Positions 26,091 through 35,583 of a DNA stretch of 64,000 nucleotides are shown here, in pieces. This DNA is from Lachnospiraceae bacterium (GTDB taxonomy: Bacteria; Bacillota; Clostridia; Lachnospirales; Lachnospiraceae): positions 40,221 through 104,220 of the forward strand of contig CAJSZQ010000014.1 of NCBI GenBank assembly GCA_910574185.1, given 5' to 3'. Every line of letters begins with the position of its first letter. The stretch's first letter is position 1. The translations under genes and the position numbers were made by a program. Under the pieces are notes generated by a model. It ran no database searches. It was not told the DNA's origin and worked only from the letters and a program-made list of their open reading frames with translations.

Positions 26091-27191
26091 ATGAAGAAAG
26101 CTTTAGCAATATTATACTCTCCTAAAACTCTGGTAGACTTTATCTGGTATTACCACACTTTTGGAATCGAGTATTCTTGGGATGTTATTTGCGTTCCCTG
26201 TGGTGGAAAAGTGATAATTGATAAATATTGTGTCAATTCAGAAATATTTAGTAATGTATATTTATCTGATCCGCTCTATAAGACTATGTCATTAAAAGAA
26301 ATGGCAATTTTATTTGGGAAAATGTCCTTCGCTTGGATTACAAGGAAAAAAAAAAGATTTGTACAAAGATATTTTGAAAAGTATATTGAAAAATTAGATT
26401 ATGACCTGCATCTTGTTCCTAGTGAATATTCTGTTTTGTGCGGACTGTTAATTTCTTTATCTTCAGAAGTGGACACAGTTATTTTGGAAGATGGTTTGGG
26501 TGATTATGCAGATAAAAGCAAAAATTTTTCACTAGAATATGGTATAAATATTGAAAATATTTCATCATTTTTTCTCTCGTTTATGGGATATGGTTCAGGT
26601 GTTGGTGATGCACATTATAGAAATAAACCAAGCTGTTTGTGTATAAAATATGTAGTGCATCCAGAATGGATGTTATATAGAAATTATAAGGAAATAAGAG
26701 TGTTAAGAGAATTGACTAATACGAATGTTGATGCGTGGAAAAAATGTTTACGAAAGACATTTTGTGTTAATGGGGATCAGAAATTTGTGGGAGATGTAAT
26801 TTTATTTACAACTCCTTTAGAGAGTTTTTCAGGCCTATCGGTTCAAGAGTTAGTTGATGATGTTATACAATATATAATATATAAATATAATCCACAAAAA
26901 ATATATATTAAAAAACATCATAGGGATAATATGAAATATATTTTTCCGTCTGCAATAGAAGTGAATGAAATAGAAAAAAATATACCAGGAGAATTGATAT
27001 TGGATTTAATTCAATGCAAAAAACATATATATATGTATCCTTCTAATATGTTAGTTAGTTATAAAGACTATACCAAATGTGATATTTTAAAATTTAAAAA
27101 ATTAATTAAACAGAGCAATACATATAAAGAGATATTTGAAAAAACAATTTTACAAGTAAAATTACCACATGAAAGTTTGAGTGAATTGTAA
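26091..27191 (+). CDS. Sialyltransferase-like protein (polysialyltransferase/GT52-type), left half
   Basis: Encodes 366 residues. Features of bacterial CMP-sialic-acid-dependent transferases are VILEDGLGDYADKS (the D/E-D/E-G catalytic motif), IYIKKHHRDN (the His motif that binds CMP) and MYPSNMLVSYKD near the C-terminus (the Ser motif). It should add a nonulosonic acid from the CMP-sugar made by this half. The start is ATG 26091, ten bases behind AAAAAGGA; a frame opening at 26028 has no ribosome site. The inverted repeat ends two bases before the ATG. Its counterpart at 62793 has the same 5' leader but a quite different protein sequence. Strikingly AT-rich. Confidence 0.75.
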   Translation: MKKALAILYSPKTLVDFIWYYHTFGIEYSWDVICVPCGGKVIIDKYCVNSEIFSNVYLSDPLYKTMSLKEMAILFGKMSFAWITRKKKRFVQRYFEKYIEKLDYDLHLVPSEYSVLCGLLISLSSEVDTVILEDGLGDYADKSKNFSLEYGINIENISSFFLSFMGYGSGVGDAHYRNKPSCLCIKYVVHPEWMLYRNYKEIRVLRELTNTNVDAWKKCLRKTFCVNGDQKFVGDVILFTTPLESFSGLSVQELVDDVIQYIIYKYNPQKIYIKKHHRDNMKYIFPSAIEVNEIEKNIPGELILDLIQCKKHIYMYPSNMLVSYKDYTKCDILKFKKLIKQSNTYKEIFEKTILQVKLPHESLSEL

Positions 27192-27327
27192 ATGAAAAGA
27201 AATTCAATAAAAAGTTATATATGATAGGTTGTGTCTATAGGTGAGGTAAAACTTTTGAATCTCTGATTCCATTGAACAAACTATGGCTAAGCCAATTTTT
27301 ATTTCATAAAAGTCAAGGGGGTACGTG

Positions 27328-28281
27328 ATGATAAATATCGTAATTGTTGGAGTAGGAGGAGTTGGAAAAAAACATTTGAGTTCCATAATGAACTCGAAAA
27401 TTAAAAAAAATATTTATTGCATAGACATTAATGAAAATGCATTAGATGATATGCCTGAGTGTGAGAAAAATAAAGTATCTCTAGTAAAAACAATTACTGA
27501 TTTGCCAAAGATTGAATTTGATTTTGCTCTCTTTTCAATGACGTCAAAGGGACGAAGAGAAATGTATGATGAACTGGTAAATCACATAAAAGTTAATAAT
27601 ATCCTATTTGAAAAAGTGTTATTTCAGAGGACTGAAGATTATGAGCATGTTTTGCAAGATCTTAAAAAGAAGGAAATAAAAGCATGGGTTAATTGTGCAC
27701 GTAGACAGATGGAATTTTATCAAAATCTTCGGGAAAGATTAGAAAGTTTCAGATACATGGAAATCCATATTTCGGGCGGCGAATGGGGAATGGCGTGTAA
27801 TGCGATTCACATGTTAGATTTAATTGCTTTCATCTCAGGAGACAAAAGTATCAAAATTAATGAAGTAAATTTCCTGCCGTTAATCAAAGAAAGTAAAAGG
27901 CCTGGGTACAAGGAAGTATATGGAATGATATTTGGAAGCGGAGATTTTCTTAAGGGCTTTTCGATATCATGTATACCAAATTGTGGTCTTCCAATGAAAA
28001 TTGAAATTACGACAGAAAATGGGCGTTTTATTGTGAGGGAAGATTTGAAAAAACTATATTATATGAATGAAGAAAGTCAGTATCAGGAGCAAAATGAGGC
28101 TTTTGAGTTCCCTTATTTGAGCCAAATGACGCAATTTATTATGGAAGATATTCTCAGGAAGGGGACATGCAGATTGACACCTTTCGATGAGTCAGCAAGT
28201 TTGCATTTGATGATGCTTAAGCCTTTAATGAATTTTTTTGAAGAAAATGGAATGGAGAAGGGGATATGTCCAATAACATAA
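27328..28281 (+). CDS. Gfo/Idh/MocA-like oxidoreductase, divergent
   Basis: Encodes 317 residues. The Rossmann start is NIVIVGVGGVGKKHLSSIM. Where most family members have E-K-P it has LFEKVLFQ, and NCARRQMEFY then CNAIHMLDLIAF (His and Asp in the usual H-x2-D spacing) fit the catalytic domain. It probably reduces or oxidises a sugar carbon, but the altered EKP motif makes the activity uncertain. First of four members of the family in the left half. The stretch 27192-27327 before it holds no gene. It overlaps the next gene by 16 bases. Confidence 0.8.
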   Translation: MINIVIVGVGGVGKKHLSSIMNSKIKKNIYCIDINENALDDMPECEKNKVSLVKTITDLPKIEFDFALFSMTSKGRREMYDELVNHIKVNNILFEKVLFQRTEDYEHVLQDLKKKEIKAWVNCARRQMEFYQNLRERLESFRYMEIHISGGEWGMACNAIHMLDLIAFISGDKSIKINEVNFLPLIKESKRPGYKEVYGMIFGSGDFLKGFSISCIPNCGLPMKIEITTENGRFIVREDLKKLYYMNEESQYQEQNEAFEFPYLSQMTQFIMEDILRKGTCRLTPFDESASLHLMMLKPLMNFFEENGMEKGICPIT

Positions 28282-29219
28282 AAAATATACTGCTTGTTGG
28301 TGTGGGTAATATTGCGAAGGAATATTGCAGAGTTCTAAAAGACATGGGATTTTCGCCTGATGTTGTATGTAGAAACGAACAGAAAGCAGAGTCCTTTCGA
28401 AAGGAAGAAGATGTCCGGGTATTTTCGGGTGGAATAGATGACTTTTTAAAAGTAACTCCTATTGCTTATGATTACGCAATTGTAGCTGTTGATGTGGAAT
28501 CATTAAGTATTGTTTCCTGCCGGATTATAGAATCTGGAATCAAAAATATTTTGGTTGAGAAGCCTGCAGGAATGAATAGAATAGAGATAGAAAAAATGGT
28601 TGAACTTGCTGAGGCGAACAGTGCAAATGTGTACGTTGCTTATAATCGAAGATTTTATGCTGCAACGGAAAAGGCAATGGAAATTATAGAGGAAGACGGA
28701 GGAGTACAATCATTTAATTTTGAATTTACAGAATGGTCCCATGTGATTGAACCTTTGCCATATTCAAAAAAAGTTAAGGAAAATTGGTTTTTTGAAAATT
28801 CTACACATGTAGTAGATTTGGCCTTTTTTCTTGGGGGAGTGCCGAAAGAAATTAATTGCTATACGTCAGGTTCTCTAAATTGGCATGCTAATGCGTCTGT
28901 ATATGCTGGCGCTGGTATTTCTGATAGGGGGGCTTTGTTTACATATGGTGCAAATTGGGCTGCGCCAGGAAGGTGGGCAGTGGAGATTTTGACCTCGAAG
29001 CACAGACTTTATTTTAAACCGATGGAAAAACTGTCGATTCAGAAATCTGCTTCTGTTAAAGTTGATTCTGTTAATATAGAAGATGAACTGGATCTTAGGT
29101 TTAAACCAGGCTTTTATAAACAGACGGAGTCGTTTATATATGAAATTGACGACGGTAAGAAAAAAACTATTCAAGATCAGCTGAGAGATTGGGATTACTA
29201 TGAAAAAATTGATAATTAA
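28266..29219 (+). CDS. Gfo/Idh/MocA family oxidoreductase
   Basis: Encodes 317 residues with an NAD(P) fold (NILLVGVGNIAKEYCRVL), the catalytic EKP motif in LVEKPAGMNRIEIEKM, YVAYNRRFYAATEKAM, and FFENSTHVVDLAFFLGG in place of the H-x2-D site. Typical of sugar-modifying dehydrogenases in glycan loci. Coupled to its left neighbour by overlap; both precede the legionaminate genes and may create a modified version of that sugar or of a partner residue. Confidence 0.85.
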   Translation: MSNNIKNILLVGVGNIAKEYCRVLKDMGFSPDVVCRNEQKAESFRKEEDVRVFSGGIDDFLKVTPIAYDYAIVAVDVESLSIVSCRIIESGIKNILVEKPAGMNRIEIEKMVELAEANSANVYVAYNRRFYAATEKAMEIIEEDGGVQSFNFEFTEWSHVIEPLPYSKKVKENWFFENSTHVVDLAFFLGGVPKEINCYTSGSLNWHANASVYAGAGISDRGALFTYGANWAAPGRWAVEILTSKHRLYFKPMEKLSIQKSASVKVDSVNIEDELDLRFKPGFYKQTESFIYEIDDGKKKTIQDQLRDWDYYEKIDN

Positions 29220-29296
29220 GAAATGTGATGGTATGTGAAAGTATATTATAAACAGCAGATACTGATATATCTGGTATGAGGAGGGGAGAAATAATT

Positions 29297-30505
29297 ATGT
29301 TTAATTTAGAACAATTTATTTCAACACATGTTACAAAACGTTCGGAATCTATGTTTATGTCTGATATTGAGAAAAATAAAGAGGCATTATCAAACAGAAT
29401 CAAAGGCAAGACTGTTTGTGTGATTGGCGGAGCGGGTTCTATAGGCTCTTCCTTTATCAAAGCCATTCTTCCGTTTAGACCAGCGTCCCTTGTTGTGGTG
29501 GATACGAATGAGAATGCCTTAGCTGAACTGACTCGGGATTTAAGATCAACGAAAGGGATGTTCGTTCCTGACGACTATGTTACCTACCCGTTAGACTTTG
29601 CATCTCCTGTATTTGAGAAAATGTTTGTAAAACGCGGCGGTTTCAATATTGTAGGAAATTTCTCTGCGCATAAGCATGTCAGATCGGAAAAGGATATCTA
29701 TTCTGTGGAGGCTCTTCTTCAGAATAATGTACTGCATGCTAAGCGTCTTCTGGATTTTCTTGTCAAGTTTCCGCCGGAAGAATACTTTTGCGTGTCGACG
29801 GATAAAGCTGCTAATCCTGTGAACATCATGGGCGCATCTAAGCGAATTATGGAGGATGTTATTTTTAGTTATTCGGACAAGTTTCCGGTAAAAACGGCAC
29901 GTTTTGCCAATGTAGCTTTTTCAAATGGTTCGCTTCCGGCAGGTTTTTTGGATCGTATTCAGAAACTCCAGCCACTGTCAGGACCGTCTGATGTTAAAAG
30001 ATATTTTGTTTCGCCGGAGGAAAGCGGGCAGATTTGTATGCTGGCATGTATGCTTGGCGAGAATCGGGCTATTTTCTTTCCGAAGCTTGAAGAGGCTCAA
30101 ATGATGACTTTTGACGCTATCGGAACAGAACTGCTTAAGGCTCATGGTTATGAAACAATTGAGTGTAACTCTGACGAAGAAGCTATTGATAAAGCTGTAG
30201 AATTGAAGGATGGTGGGACGCGGTATCCAGTTCATTATTCTATTTCCGATACCTCCGGAGAGAAAGCTTATGAAGAATTTGTGACGGAGACGGAGACCGC
30301 TGATATGGAGCGTTTTTCCTCATTGGGAGTAATTACAGGGAAGGCTATTCCTGATAAAGAAGGAATCAGGAAATTATTTATGCAATTGACAGCAGCCTTT
30401 GAGCGTACGGAAACTACAAAAGAAGAAGTGATAAAAATAATGAAAGAGTATTTACCAAATTTTGAGCATATCGAAACGGGAAGGTCCTTGGATAGTAAGA
30501 TGTAA
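29297..30505 (+). CDS. legB: Nucleotide-sugar 4,6-dehydratase of the legionaminate pathway (LegB-type)
   Basis: Encodes 402 residues without membrane helices. The SDR core shows VCVIGGAGSIGSSFIKAI, NFSAHKHVRSEKD and STDKAANPVNIMGASKRIMED, the same signature as PglF-type dehydratases, plus a C-terminal helical part. It heads the ordered set LegB-LegC-PtmE-LegH-LegI-LegG-LegF, in which it would make a GDP- (or UDP-) linked 4-keto-6-deoxy-GlcNAc. ATG 29297 follows GAGGAGGGG; an earlier ATG at 29276 is part of that site. The symbol rests on context and the STDKA signature. Confidence 0.85.
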   Translation: MFNLEQFISTHVTKRSESMFMSDIEKNKEALSNRIKGKTVCVIGGAGSIGSSFIKAILPFRPASLVVVDTNENALAELTRDLRSTKGMFVPDDYVTYPLDFASPVFEKMFVKRGGFNIVGNFSAHKHVRSEKDIYSVEALLQNNVLHAKRLLDFLVKFPPEEYFCVSTDKAANPVNIMGASKRIMEDVIFSYSDKFPVKTARFANVAFSNGSLPAGFLDRIQKLQPLSGPSDVKRYFVSPEESGQICMLACMLGENRAIFFPKLEEAQMMTFDAIGTELLKAHGYETIECNSDEEAIDKAVELKDGGTRYPVHYSISDTSGEKAYEEFVTETETADMERFSSLGVITGKAIPDKEGIRKLFMQLTAAFERTETTKEEVIKIMKEYLPNFEHIETGRSLDSKM

Positions 30506-30553
30506 TATTTCATTTGGTGGGTATTTATAGGGATAATAGGAAGCGGTGACCAT

Positions 30554-31732
30554 ATGAATAAGTTTATACCATTATCGATTCCCAACTTTGAGGGTAATGA
30601 AAAAAAATATGTAAATGATGCGCTCGATCAGGGCTGGGTTTCTACTGGAGGAGCGTATATAACAAAATTGGAGCAGGAAATGGCTAAGTTTCTATGTACC
30701 GGGAATGTTGCGGCCTGTCAGAGTGGGACTTCTGCGCTTCATTTATCACTGATAGAAGCAGACGTAATACCTGGAGATGTTGTCCTCGTTCCGCCGTTGA
30801 CTTTTATAGCAGCAGTAAATCCTGTTAAATATCAATTTGCAACACCTGTGTTTATTGATTGTGATGACAGTTTCTGCATGGATCCGGTAAAACTGCGTTC
30901 TTTCTGTGAAACACAATGTGAATTTGATGGAGCTCATCTGAAATATCAGGGGAAAATTGTTCGTGCACTTATTGTTGTTCATGTTTTTGGCAATATGGCA
31001 GATATGGATGCCATAATGAGTGTTGCCGAAGAATTTAACTTGAAGGTAATTGAAGATGCAACAGAGGCTCTTGGAACGTATTATACAGAAGGACATTATG
31101 TTGGAAAATATGCTGGGACGATTGGAGATTTTGGAGCCTTTAGCTTTAACGGCAATAAAATCATTACTACTGGCGGCGGTGGAGCAGTTACAGCAAATAA
31201 TTCTAAAACCGTCGACCATTTGCGTTACCTTTCAACACAGGCAAAAAATGATCCGCACTATTATATTCACGATGAGATTGGTTATAACTTCAGAATGACG
31301 AATCTCCAGGCGGCGTTGGGGGTGGCGCAGATGGAGGAGCTTCCGGAGTTTATAAGAAGAAAGCAGAGTAATTACGATTTGTACAAAGAGCAATTTGCTG
31401 ACTTCGAACTTGCAGAACTTGTATCGTTTCGGGAGGGGACTTCTTCCAATAAATGGTTCTATTCACTGGAATTAGATAAAAATAGAATTTCTGCAACAAT
31501 GCGGGAAATTATTACATCCCTTGAAAAGAGGGGAATCCAGACCAGAGCTATCTGGGGGTTAATAAACGAGCAGAAGCCCTATAAAGGCGAGGTAACATAC
31601 AATCTTGAAAAGGCACCTTATTATGCCTCAAGGATTTTAAACATTCCTTCCAGTACGCAAATTACAGAGGAAGAAATTATCTATGTGGCGGATGAGGTGA
31701 AGCAATTGCTTAGGTGTTTAGCAGATGAATGA
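30554..31732 (+). CDS. legC: LegC-type PLP aminotransferase of legionaminate biosynthesis
   Basis: Encodes 392 residues. IPLSIPNFEGNEKKYVNDAL, LDQGWVSTGGAYI, ACQSGTSALHLSLI, IEDATEALGTYY and the PLP-Lys motif FSFNGNKIITTGGGGAV are hallmarks of the LegC branch of DegT aminotransferases, which prefers the FNGNK form over the usual FHxxK. It would place the 4-amino group using glutamate. It lies 48 bases behind legB and overlaps the next gene by eight bases. Confidence 0.92.
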   Translation: MNKFIPLSIPNFEGNEKKYVNDALDQGWVSTGGAYITKLEQEMAKFLCTGNVAACQSGTSALHLSLIEADVIPGDVVLVPPLTFIAAVNPVKYQFATPVFIDCDDSFCMDPVKLRSFCETQCEFDGAHLKYQGKIVRALIVVHVFGNMADMDAIMSVAEEFNLKVIEDATEALGTYYTEGHYVGKYAGTIGDFGAFSFNGNKIITTGGGGAVTANNSKTVDHLRYLSTQAKNDPHYYIHDEIGYNFRMTNLQAALGVAQMEELPEFIRRKQSNYDLYKEQFADFELAELVSFREGTSSNKWFYSLELDKNRISATMREIITSLEKRGIQTRAIWGLINEQKPYKGEVTYNLEKAPYYASRILNIPSSTQITEEEIIYVADEVKQLLRCLADE

Positions 31733-32768
31733 TATTCAAAAATTCATAGGACAAGGTACTTGTACTGTCTCAGAAGCTATGCGGCAAATTGATAACAATC
31801 AAAGAGGTATTTTATTTGTTACGGATGAGAGTAATAAGTTGATAGGATGTATTACAGATGGTGATATTCGCCGTTTTCTGCTTGCAGGTGGAAAAATGGA
31901 TGAAGCTGCTATTGAGGCTGCCAATCGTTCGCCTAAATTTGCCAAAACTGTTGGTGAAGCAAAATTATTATATGATAAAAGGAATTATATTGTCATTCCT
32001 ATTTTAGGTGATGACGGAACTGTTGTAGGTTTGTACGATGAAGAAGGGCATAAGCTTAAACGCCGAAATCCTCTGAATATTCCAGTTGTAATTAATGCTG
32101 GCGGAAAGGGAACAAGACTCGATCCTTTTACCCGGGTTCTTCCGAAACCATTGATACCTGTTGGCGATATGCCCATTATTGAGCATATTATGCAGGAATA
32201 TCAAGCTTATAGTTGTAATGAATTTCATATTATTGTGAATTATAAAAGAGAGTTAATGAAGGCCTATTTTACAGATAACGAGAACAACTATGATATTAGA
32301 TGGTATATTGAAGAGCAGCCATTGGGAACAGGCGGCGGGCTTAGTCTTCTCAAAGGGAAGTTTTCAGATACATTTTTTTTCGCAAACTGTGACGCACTTT
32401 TGACAGCTAATTATGAGAGTATGATTAAATTTCACAAAGAGAATGGAAATATCATTACTATGATATGTGCATATAAAAATATGAATATACCTTATGGTGT
32501 TGTGGAGATGGGAGTTAATGGAATAATTGAAAGCATGCAGGAGAAGCCGCTTATGTCATTTTTGACAAATACGGGTATATATATTGTTGAACCGGAAGTA
32601 ATTGATGATATTGAGGATGGAGTATCAATCGGATTCCCGGACATTATTGAGAAAGAGCGACAAAAGGGAAAGAAGGTTGCAGTGTTTCCGGTAAGTGAAA
32701 ATGATTGGATGGATATGGGGCAGTTGCCGGAGCTTGAGAAGATGAGAATAAAATTATATGGAGAATAA
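31725..32768 (+). CDS. ptmE: PtmE-like nucleotidyltransferase with paired CBS domains
   Basis: Encodes 347 residues. Residues 1-115 are two CBS repeats (AMRQIDNNQRGILFVTD, LIGCITDGDIRRFLL, YIVIPILGDDGTVVGLYDE); residues 120-347 form a nucleotidyltransferase with NAGGKGTRLDPFTRVLPKPL and the metal-site block FFANCDALL. The same fusion is found in Campylobacter PtmE, which forms GDP-GlcN. Its presence indicates that the pathway here runs on GDP-linked rather than UDP-linked sugars. The CBS pair suggests nucleotide-sensing control of flux. Confidence 0.9.
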   Translation: MNDIQKFIGQGTCTVSEAMRQIDNNQRGILFVTDESNKLIGCITDGDIRRFLLAGGKMDEAAIEAANRSPKFAKTVGEAKLLYDKRNYIVIPILGDDGTVVGLYDEEGHKLKRRNPLNIPVVINAGGKGTRLDPFTRVLPKPLIPVGDMPIIEHIMQEYQAYSCNEFHIIVNYKRELMKAYFTDNENNYDIRWYIEEQPLGTGGGLSLLKGKFSDTFFFANCDALLTANYESMIKFHKENGNIITMICAYKNMNIPYGVVEMGVNGIIESMQEKPLMSFLTNTGIYIVEPEVIDDIEDGVSIGFPDIIEKERQKGKKVAVFPVSENDWMDMGQLPELEKMRIKLYGE

Positions 32769-32783
32769 TCCGGAGGCAGTATT

Positions 32784-33416
32784 GTGGGAAAAAGATTGCT
32801 TTTAATTGGCGGAGGCGGACATTGTCATTCTGTTCTTGATAGTATACTGGCGATGAAGAGCTATGAAGAAATCGGTATAATTGATAATGTTGATCATTCA
32901 TATTCAGGAATACCGGTTATTGGCACAGATGATGATGTTCCCAAGCTATATCATTGCGGATGGACAGACGCTGTCATTACAGTAGGAAGTGTTGGAAATA
33001 CAGCAGTAAGAAGACGGCTTTATCAGATGGCGAAGAAGATAGGATTATTTATCCCAACGATAATTGATCCCTCAGCAATTATTGCCAGAGGAACAGAGAT
33101 TGGCGAAGGAACATTTATAGGAAAAAGAGCAGTTGTGAACGCAGGTACAATTATAAATAAGTGTTCTATTATTAATACAGGTGCAATAGTTGAACACGAT
33201 TGTGTACTGGGTTCTTTTTCACATATCAGTCCGGGAACAGTACTTTGCGGTCAAGTTCAGATTGGAGCTGATTCTCACATAGGAGCAGGGGCTGTTGTAA
33301 AGCAGCAAATATCAATTGGGGAAAATGTCTTAATCGGAGCAGGCAGTGTTGTTGTAAAGGACATTCCTGAAAATGTAAAGGCATTTGGTAATCCATGCAG
33401 GGTGGTAGAGAAATGA
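32784..33416 (+). CDS. legH: NeuD/LegH-like sugar N-acetyltransferase (hexapeptide repeat)
   Basis: Encodes 210 residues. An N-terminal PglD-type nucleotide-binding fold (LLLIGGGGHCHSVLDSI) is followed by a left-handed beta helix of hexapeptide repeats (IIARGTEIGEGTFIGKRAVV, HIGAGAVVKQQISIGENVLI) ending with VKDIPENVKAFGNP. The catalytic His is likely that in VEHDCVLG. In the pathway it would acetylate the 4-amino group. The start is GTG 32784 behind CCGGAGGC; the ATGA of the next gene overlaps its stop. Confidence 0.9.
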   Translation: MGKRLLLIGGGGHCHSVLDSILAMKSYEEIGIIDNVDHSYSGIPVIGTDDDVPKLYHCGWTDAVITVGSVGNTAVRRRLYQMAKKIGLFIPTIIDPSAIIARGTEIGEGTFIGKRAVVNAGTIINKCSIINTGAIVEHDCVLGSFSHISPGTVLCGQVQIGADSHIGAGAVVKQQISIGENVLIGAGSVVVKDIPENVKAFGNPCRVVEK

Positions 33417-34405
33417 GTGTTTATATTATAGCCGAAGCCGGCGTAAATCATAATGGAAGTGTGGAACTTGCCTGCAAAATGGTCGATGCCGCAAAGACAG
33501 CAGGGGCCGATTGTATAAAATTCCAGACATTTAAATCTAAAAATATCGTATCGAGTTGGGCTGGGAAAGCAGAGTATCAAAAAGTAGAGACTGGCGATAG
33601 TTCGCAGCAGGATATGTTGAAAAAATTGGAGCTTACGTATGATGAATTTTTAAAACTAAAAAAATATTGTGATAGCGTAGGTATTTGCTTTTTGTCTACG
33701 CCATTTGATTTTGATAGTATTGAATTTTTAAATTCAATAGATATGCCATTCTGGAAAATTCCATCGGGTGAAGTAACGAACCTTCCTTATTTAATTGCGC
33801 TTGCAAAGACTGGAAAACCGGTGATTATGTCGACTGGAATGTGTTCGTTGGATGAAATCGGAGCAGCAATTAAAGCGCTGAAGGAAAACGGAACAAAAGA
33901 AATTAAACTTCTTCATTGTAATACGGAATATCCCACCCCGTTTGAAGATGTTAACCTGAAGGCCATGAACACATTAAAAGACGTGTTTGGTGTTGGAGTT
34001 GGTTATTCCGATCATACGAAGGGGATAGAAGTGTCTGTTGCAGCAGCGGCATTAGGAGCCACAATTATTGAAAAGCATTTTACATTAGATCGAACTATGG
34101 AGGGGCCAGATCATAAGGCAAGTTTGGAGCCGGATGAGCTGGCTATGATGGTATCTGGTATCCGCCATATAGAAAAAGCGCTAGGTTCCAGAGATAAGAT
34201 GCCTTCTTCATCTGAAAAAAAGAATATTGGTATAGCAAGAAAAAGTGTTGTTGCAAAAACCGGAATAAAAAAAGGTGAAAAGTTAACAGAAAATAATCTA
34301 ACTGTTAAACGTCCTGGAACAGGGATAAGCCCTATGAAGTGGTTCGAAGTACTTGGGACGTATGCAGTTCGTGATTTTGAAGAGGATGAGCTGATTGAGA
34401 TATGA
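33413..34405 (+). CDS. legI: N-acetylneuraminate/legionaminate synthase (NeuB/LegI)
   Basis: Encodes 330 residues. The TIM-barrel domain has IIAEAGVNHNGSVELACKMV, ADCIKFQTFKSKNIVS, WKIPSGEVTNLPYL, GVGYSDHTKGIEVSVAAAA and IIEKHFTLDRTMEGPDHKAS, all typical of PEP-condensing sialate synthases. The last 60 residues are the antifreeze-like SAF domain (KTGIKKGEKLTENNLTVKRP) that caps the partner subunit. It condenses PEP with a 6-deoxy-diacetamido hexose to give a nine-carbon acid. ATG 33413 overlaps the preceding stop. Confidence 0.95.
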   Translation: MSVYIIAEAGVNHNGSVELACKMVDAAKTAGADCIKFQTFKSKNIVSSWAGKAEYQKVETGDSSQQDMLKKLELTYDEFLKLKKYCDSVGICFLSTPFDFDSIEFLNSIDMPFWKIPSGEVTNLPYLIALAKTGKPVIMSTGMCSLDEIGAAIKALKENGTKEIKLLHCNTEYPTPFEDVNLKAMNTLKDVFGVGVGYSDHTKGIEVSVAAAALGATIIEKHFTLDRTMEGPDHKASLEPDELAMMVSGIRHIEKALGSRDKMPSSSEKKNIGIARKSVVAKTGIKKGEKLTENNLTVKRPGTGISPMKWFEVLGTYAVRDFEEDELIEI

Positions 34406-35583
34406 ATAAGATTGCTGTAATTACATCAACAAGAGCTGAATTTGGGCTGCTTTCGCCGGTTGTTATAGAACTGCGGAAATATGAGAATGAAAGTTTCAGG
34501 GTTGATTTAGTTGTGACGGGAACTCATTTAAGTGAAGAATATGGAATGACAGTGTCTGAAATTGAGTCGATGGGTGCTAGGATTGATCATAAAATTCAGA
34601 TACCAGTTTATTCGGATTCCGGACGGGATATTGCTGAAAATCAGGCAACGACGCTGATAAGATTTACAGAGTTGTTCTTGGAACAAAATTATGATGCATT
34701 AATATTATTGGGTGATCGATATGAAATGTTAGCAATAGCGATTGCGGCAGGAAATACCCAGACACCTATTTTTCATCTTTGCGGTGGTGATACAACGGAA
34801 GGAGCTTTGGATGAATGGATTAGACATTCTATAACAAAGATTAGTTATCTTCACTTTGTTACAAATGAGGAAAGTAGAAATCGGGTTATTCAGCTTGGTG
34901 AATCTCCGGAAAGAGTGTTTAATTATGGTTCAACTAGCATTGATAATATATTAACCATTGCCGATTTGAGCGTTCAGGAGGCATTAGAAAGTATAGGGAT
35001 AACAGAATGTAAGTATGCAGTTTGTACTTATCACCCAGTTATAATGGACAGGGTTGATGTAAAAAAACAAGTCCAAGAGTTTTTGAGTGCTATTTCTTTG
35101 TTTCCAGAGCTTACATTTATTATTACCAAATCGAACTCCGACCAGGGCGGAGCAAGAATAAATGCACTTCTTGATGAAGCGGAAAGGAAAATGCAGAATA
35201 TCCATGTATTTGCTTCTTTGGGGGTAAGAAGATATTTATCGCTAATGAGACATAGTGAATTTGTCTTGGGAAATTCATCCAGTGGGATTATTGAAACTCC
35301 TGCATTTCATATTCCTACAGTGAATATTGGTGATCGTCAGCGTGGAAGACTGCAGTCTGAAAGTATAATTAATTGTGCTTCAGACAAAGAATCCATTGTT
35401 AAGGCTATAAGATGCGCGATATCTAAGGAGCATCGGGAGTTGTGTAAAAAGGTAGTCAGTCCTTATGGCAGCGGTCATGCAGCAGTAAAGATTGCAAGAA
35501 AGTCAGTAGAAACTGTTTTGAACAATAGAATTAATTTAAAAAAGAAATTTTACAATATAGATATTATGCGGAGGCAGAAATGA
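34402..35583 (+). CDS. legG: Hydrolysing nucleotide-sugar 2-epimerase (NeuC/LegG)
   Basis: Encodes 393 residues of the UDP-GlcNAc 2-epimerase fold: VITSTRAEFGLLSPVVIEL, LILLGDRYEMLAIAIAAG, FHLCGGDTTEGALDEWIRHS, VFNYGSTSIDNI and FVLGNSSSGIIETPAFHIP. The GGDTTEGALDE and RHSITK segments are shared by hydrolysing NeuC/LegG enzymes, which release the 2-epimerised free sugar for the synthase. With PtmE present, a GDP-linked substrate is more likely. It is coupled by ATGA overlaps on both sides. Confidence 0.93.
   Translation: MNKIAVITSTRAEFGLLSPVVIELRKYENESFRVDLVVTGTHLSEEYGMTVSEIESMGARIDHKIQIPVYSDSGRDIAENQATTLIRFTELFLEQNYDALILLGDRYEMLAIAIAAGNTQTPIFHLCGGDTTEGALDEWIRHSITKISYLHFVTNEESRNRVIQLGESPERVFNYGSTSIDNILTIADLSVQEALESIGITECKYAVCTYHPVIMDRVDVKKQVQEFLSAISLFPELTFIITKSNSDQGGARINALLDEAERKMQNIHVFASLGVRRYLSLMRHSEFVLGNSSSGIIETPAFHIPTVNIGDRQRGRLQSESIINCASDKESIVKAIRCAISKEHRELCKKVVSPYGSGHAAVKIARKSVETVLNNRINLKKKFYNIDIMRRQK

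Noticed and set aside
27275..27303. TGGCTAAGCCA followed by T-rich sequence as a terminator after the left sialyltransferase-like gene
   Set aside because: The stem is only four or five pairs with an interrupted T run, too weak to claim.
30746..31219. 157-codon minus-strand frame in the legC gene
   Set aside because: Fully contained in a clear aminotransferase gene on the other strand; Cys- and Ile-rich shadow without a start signal.
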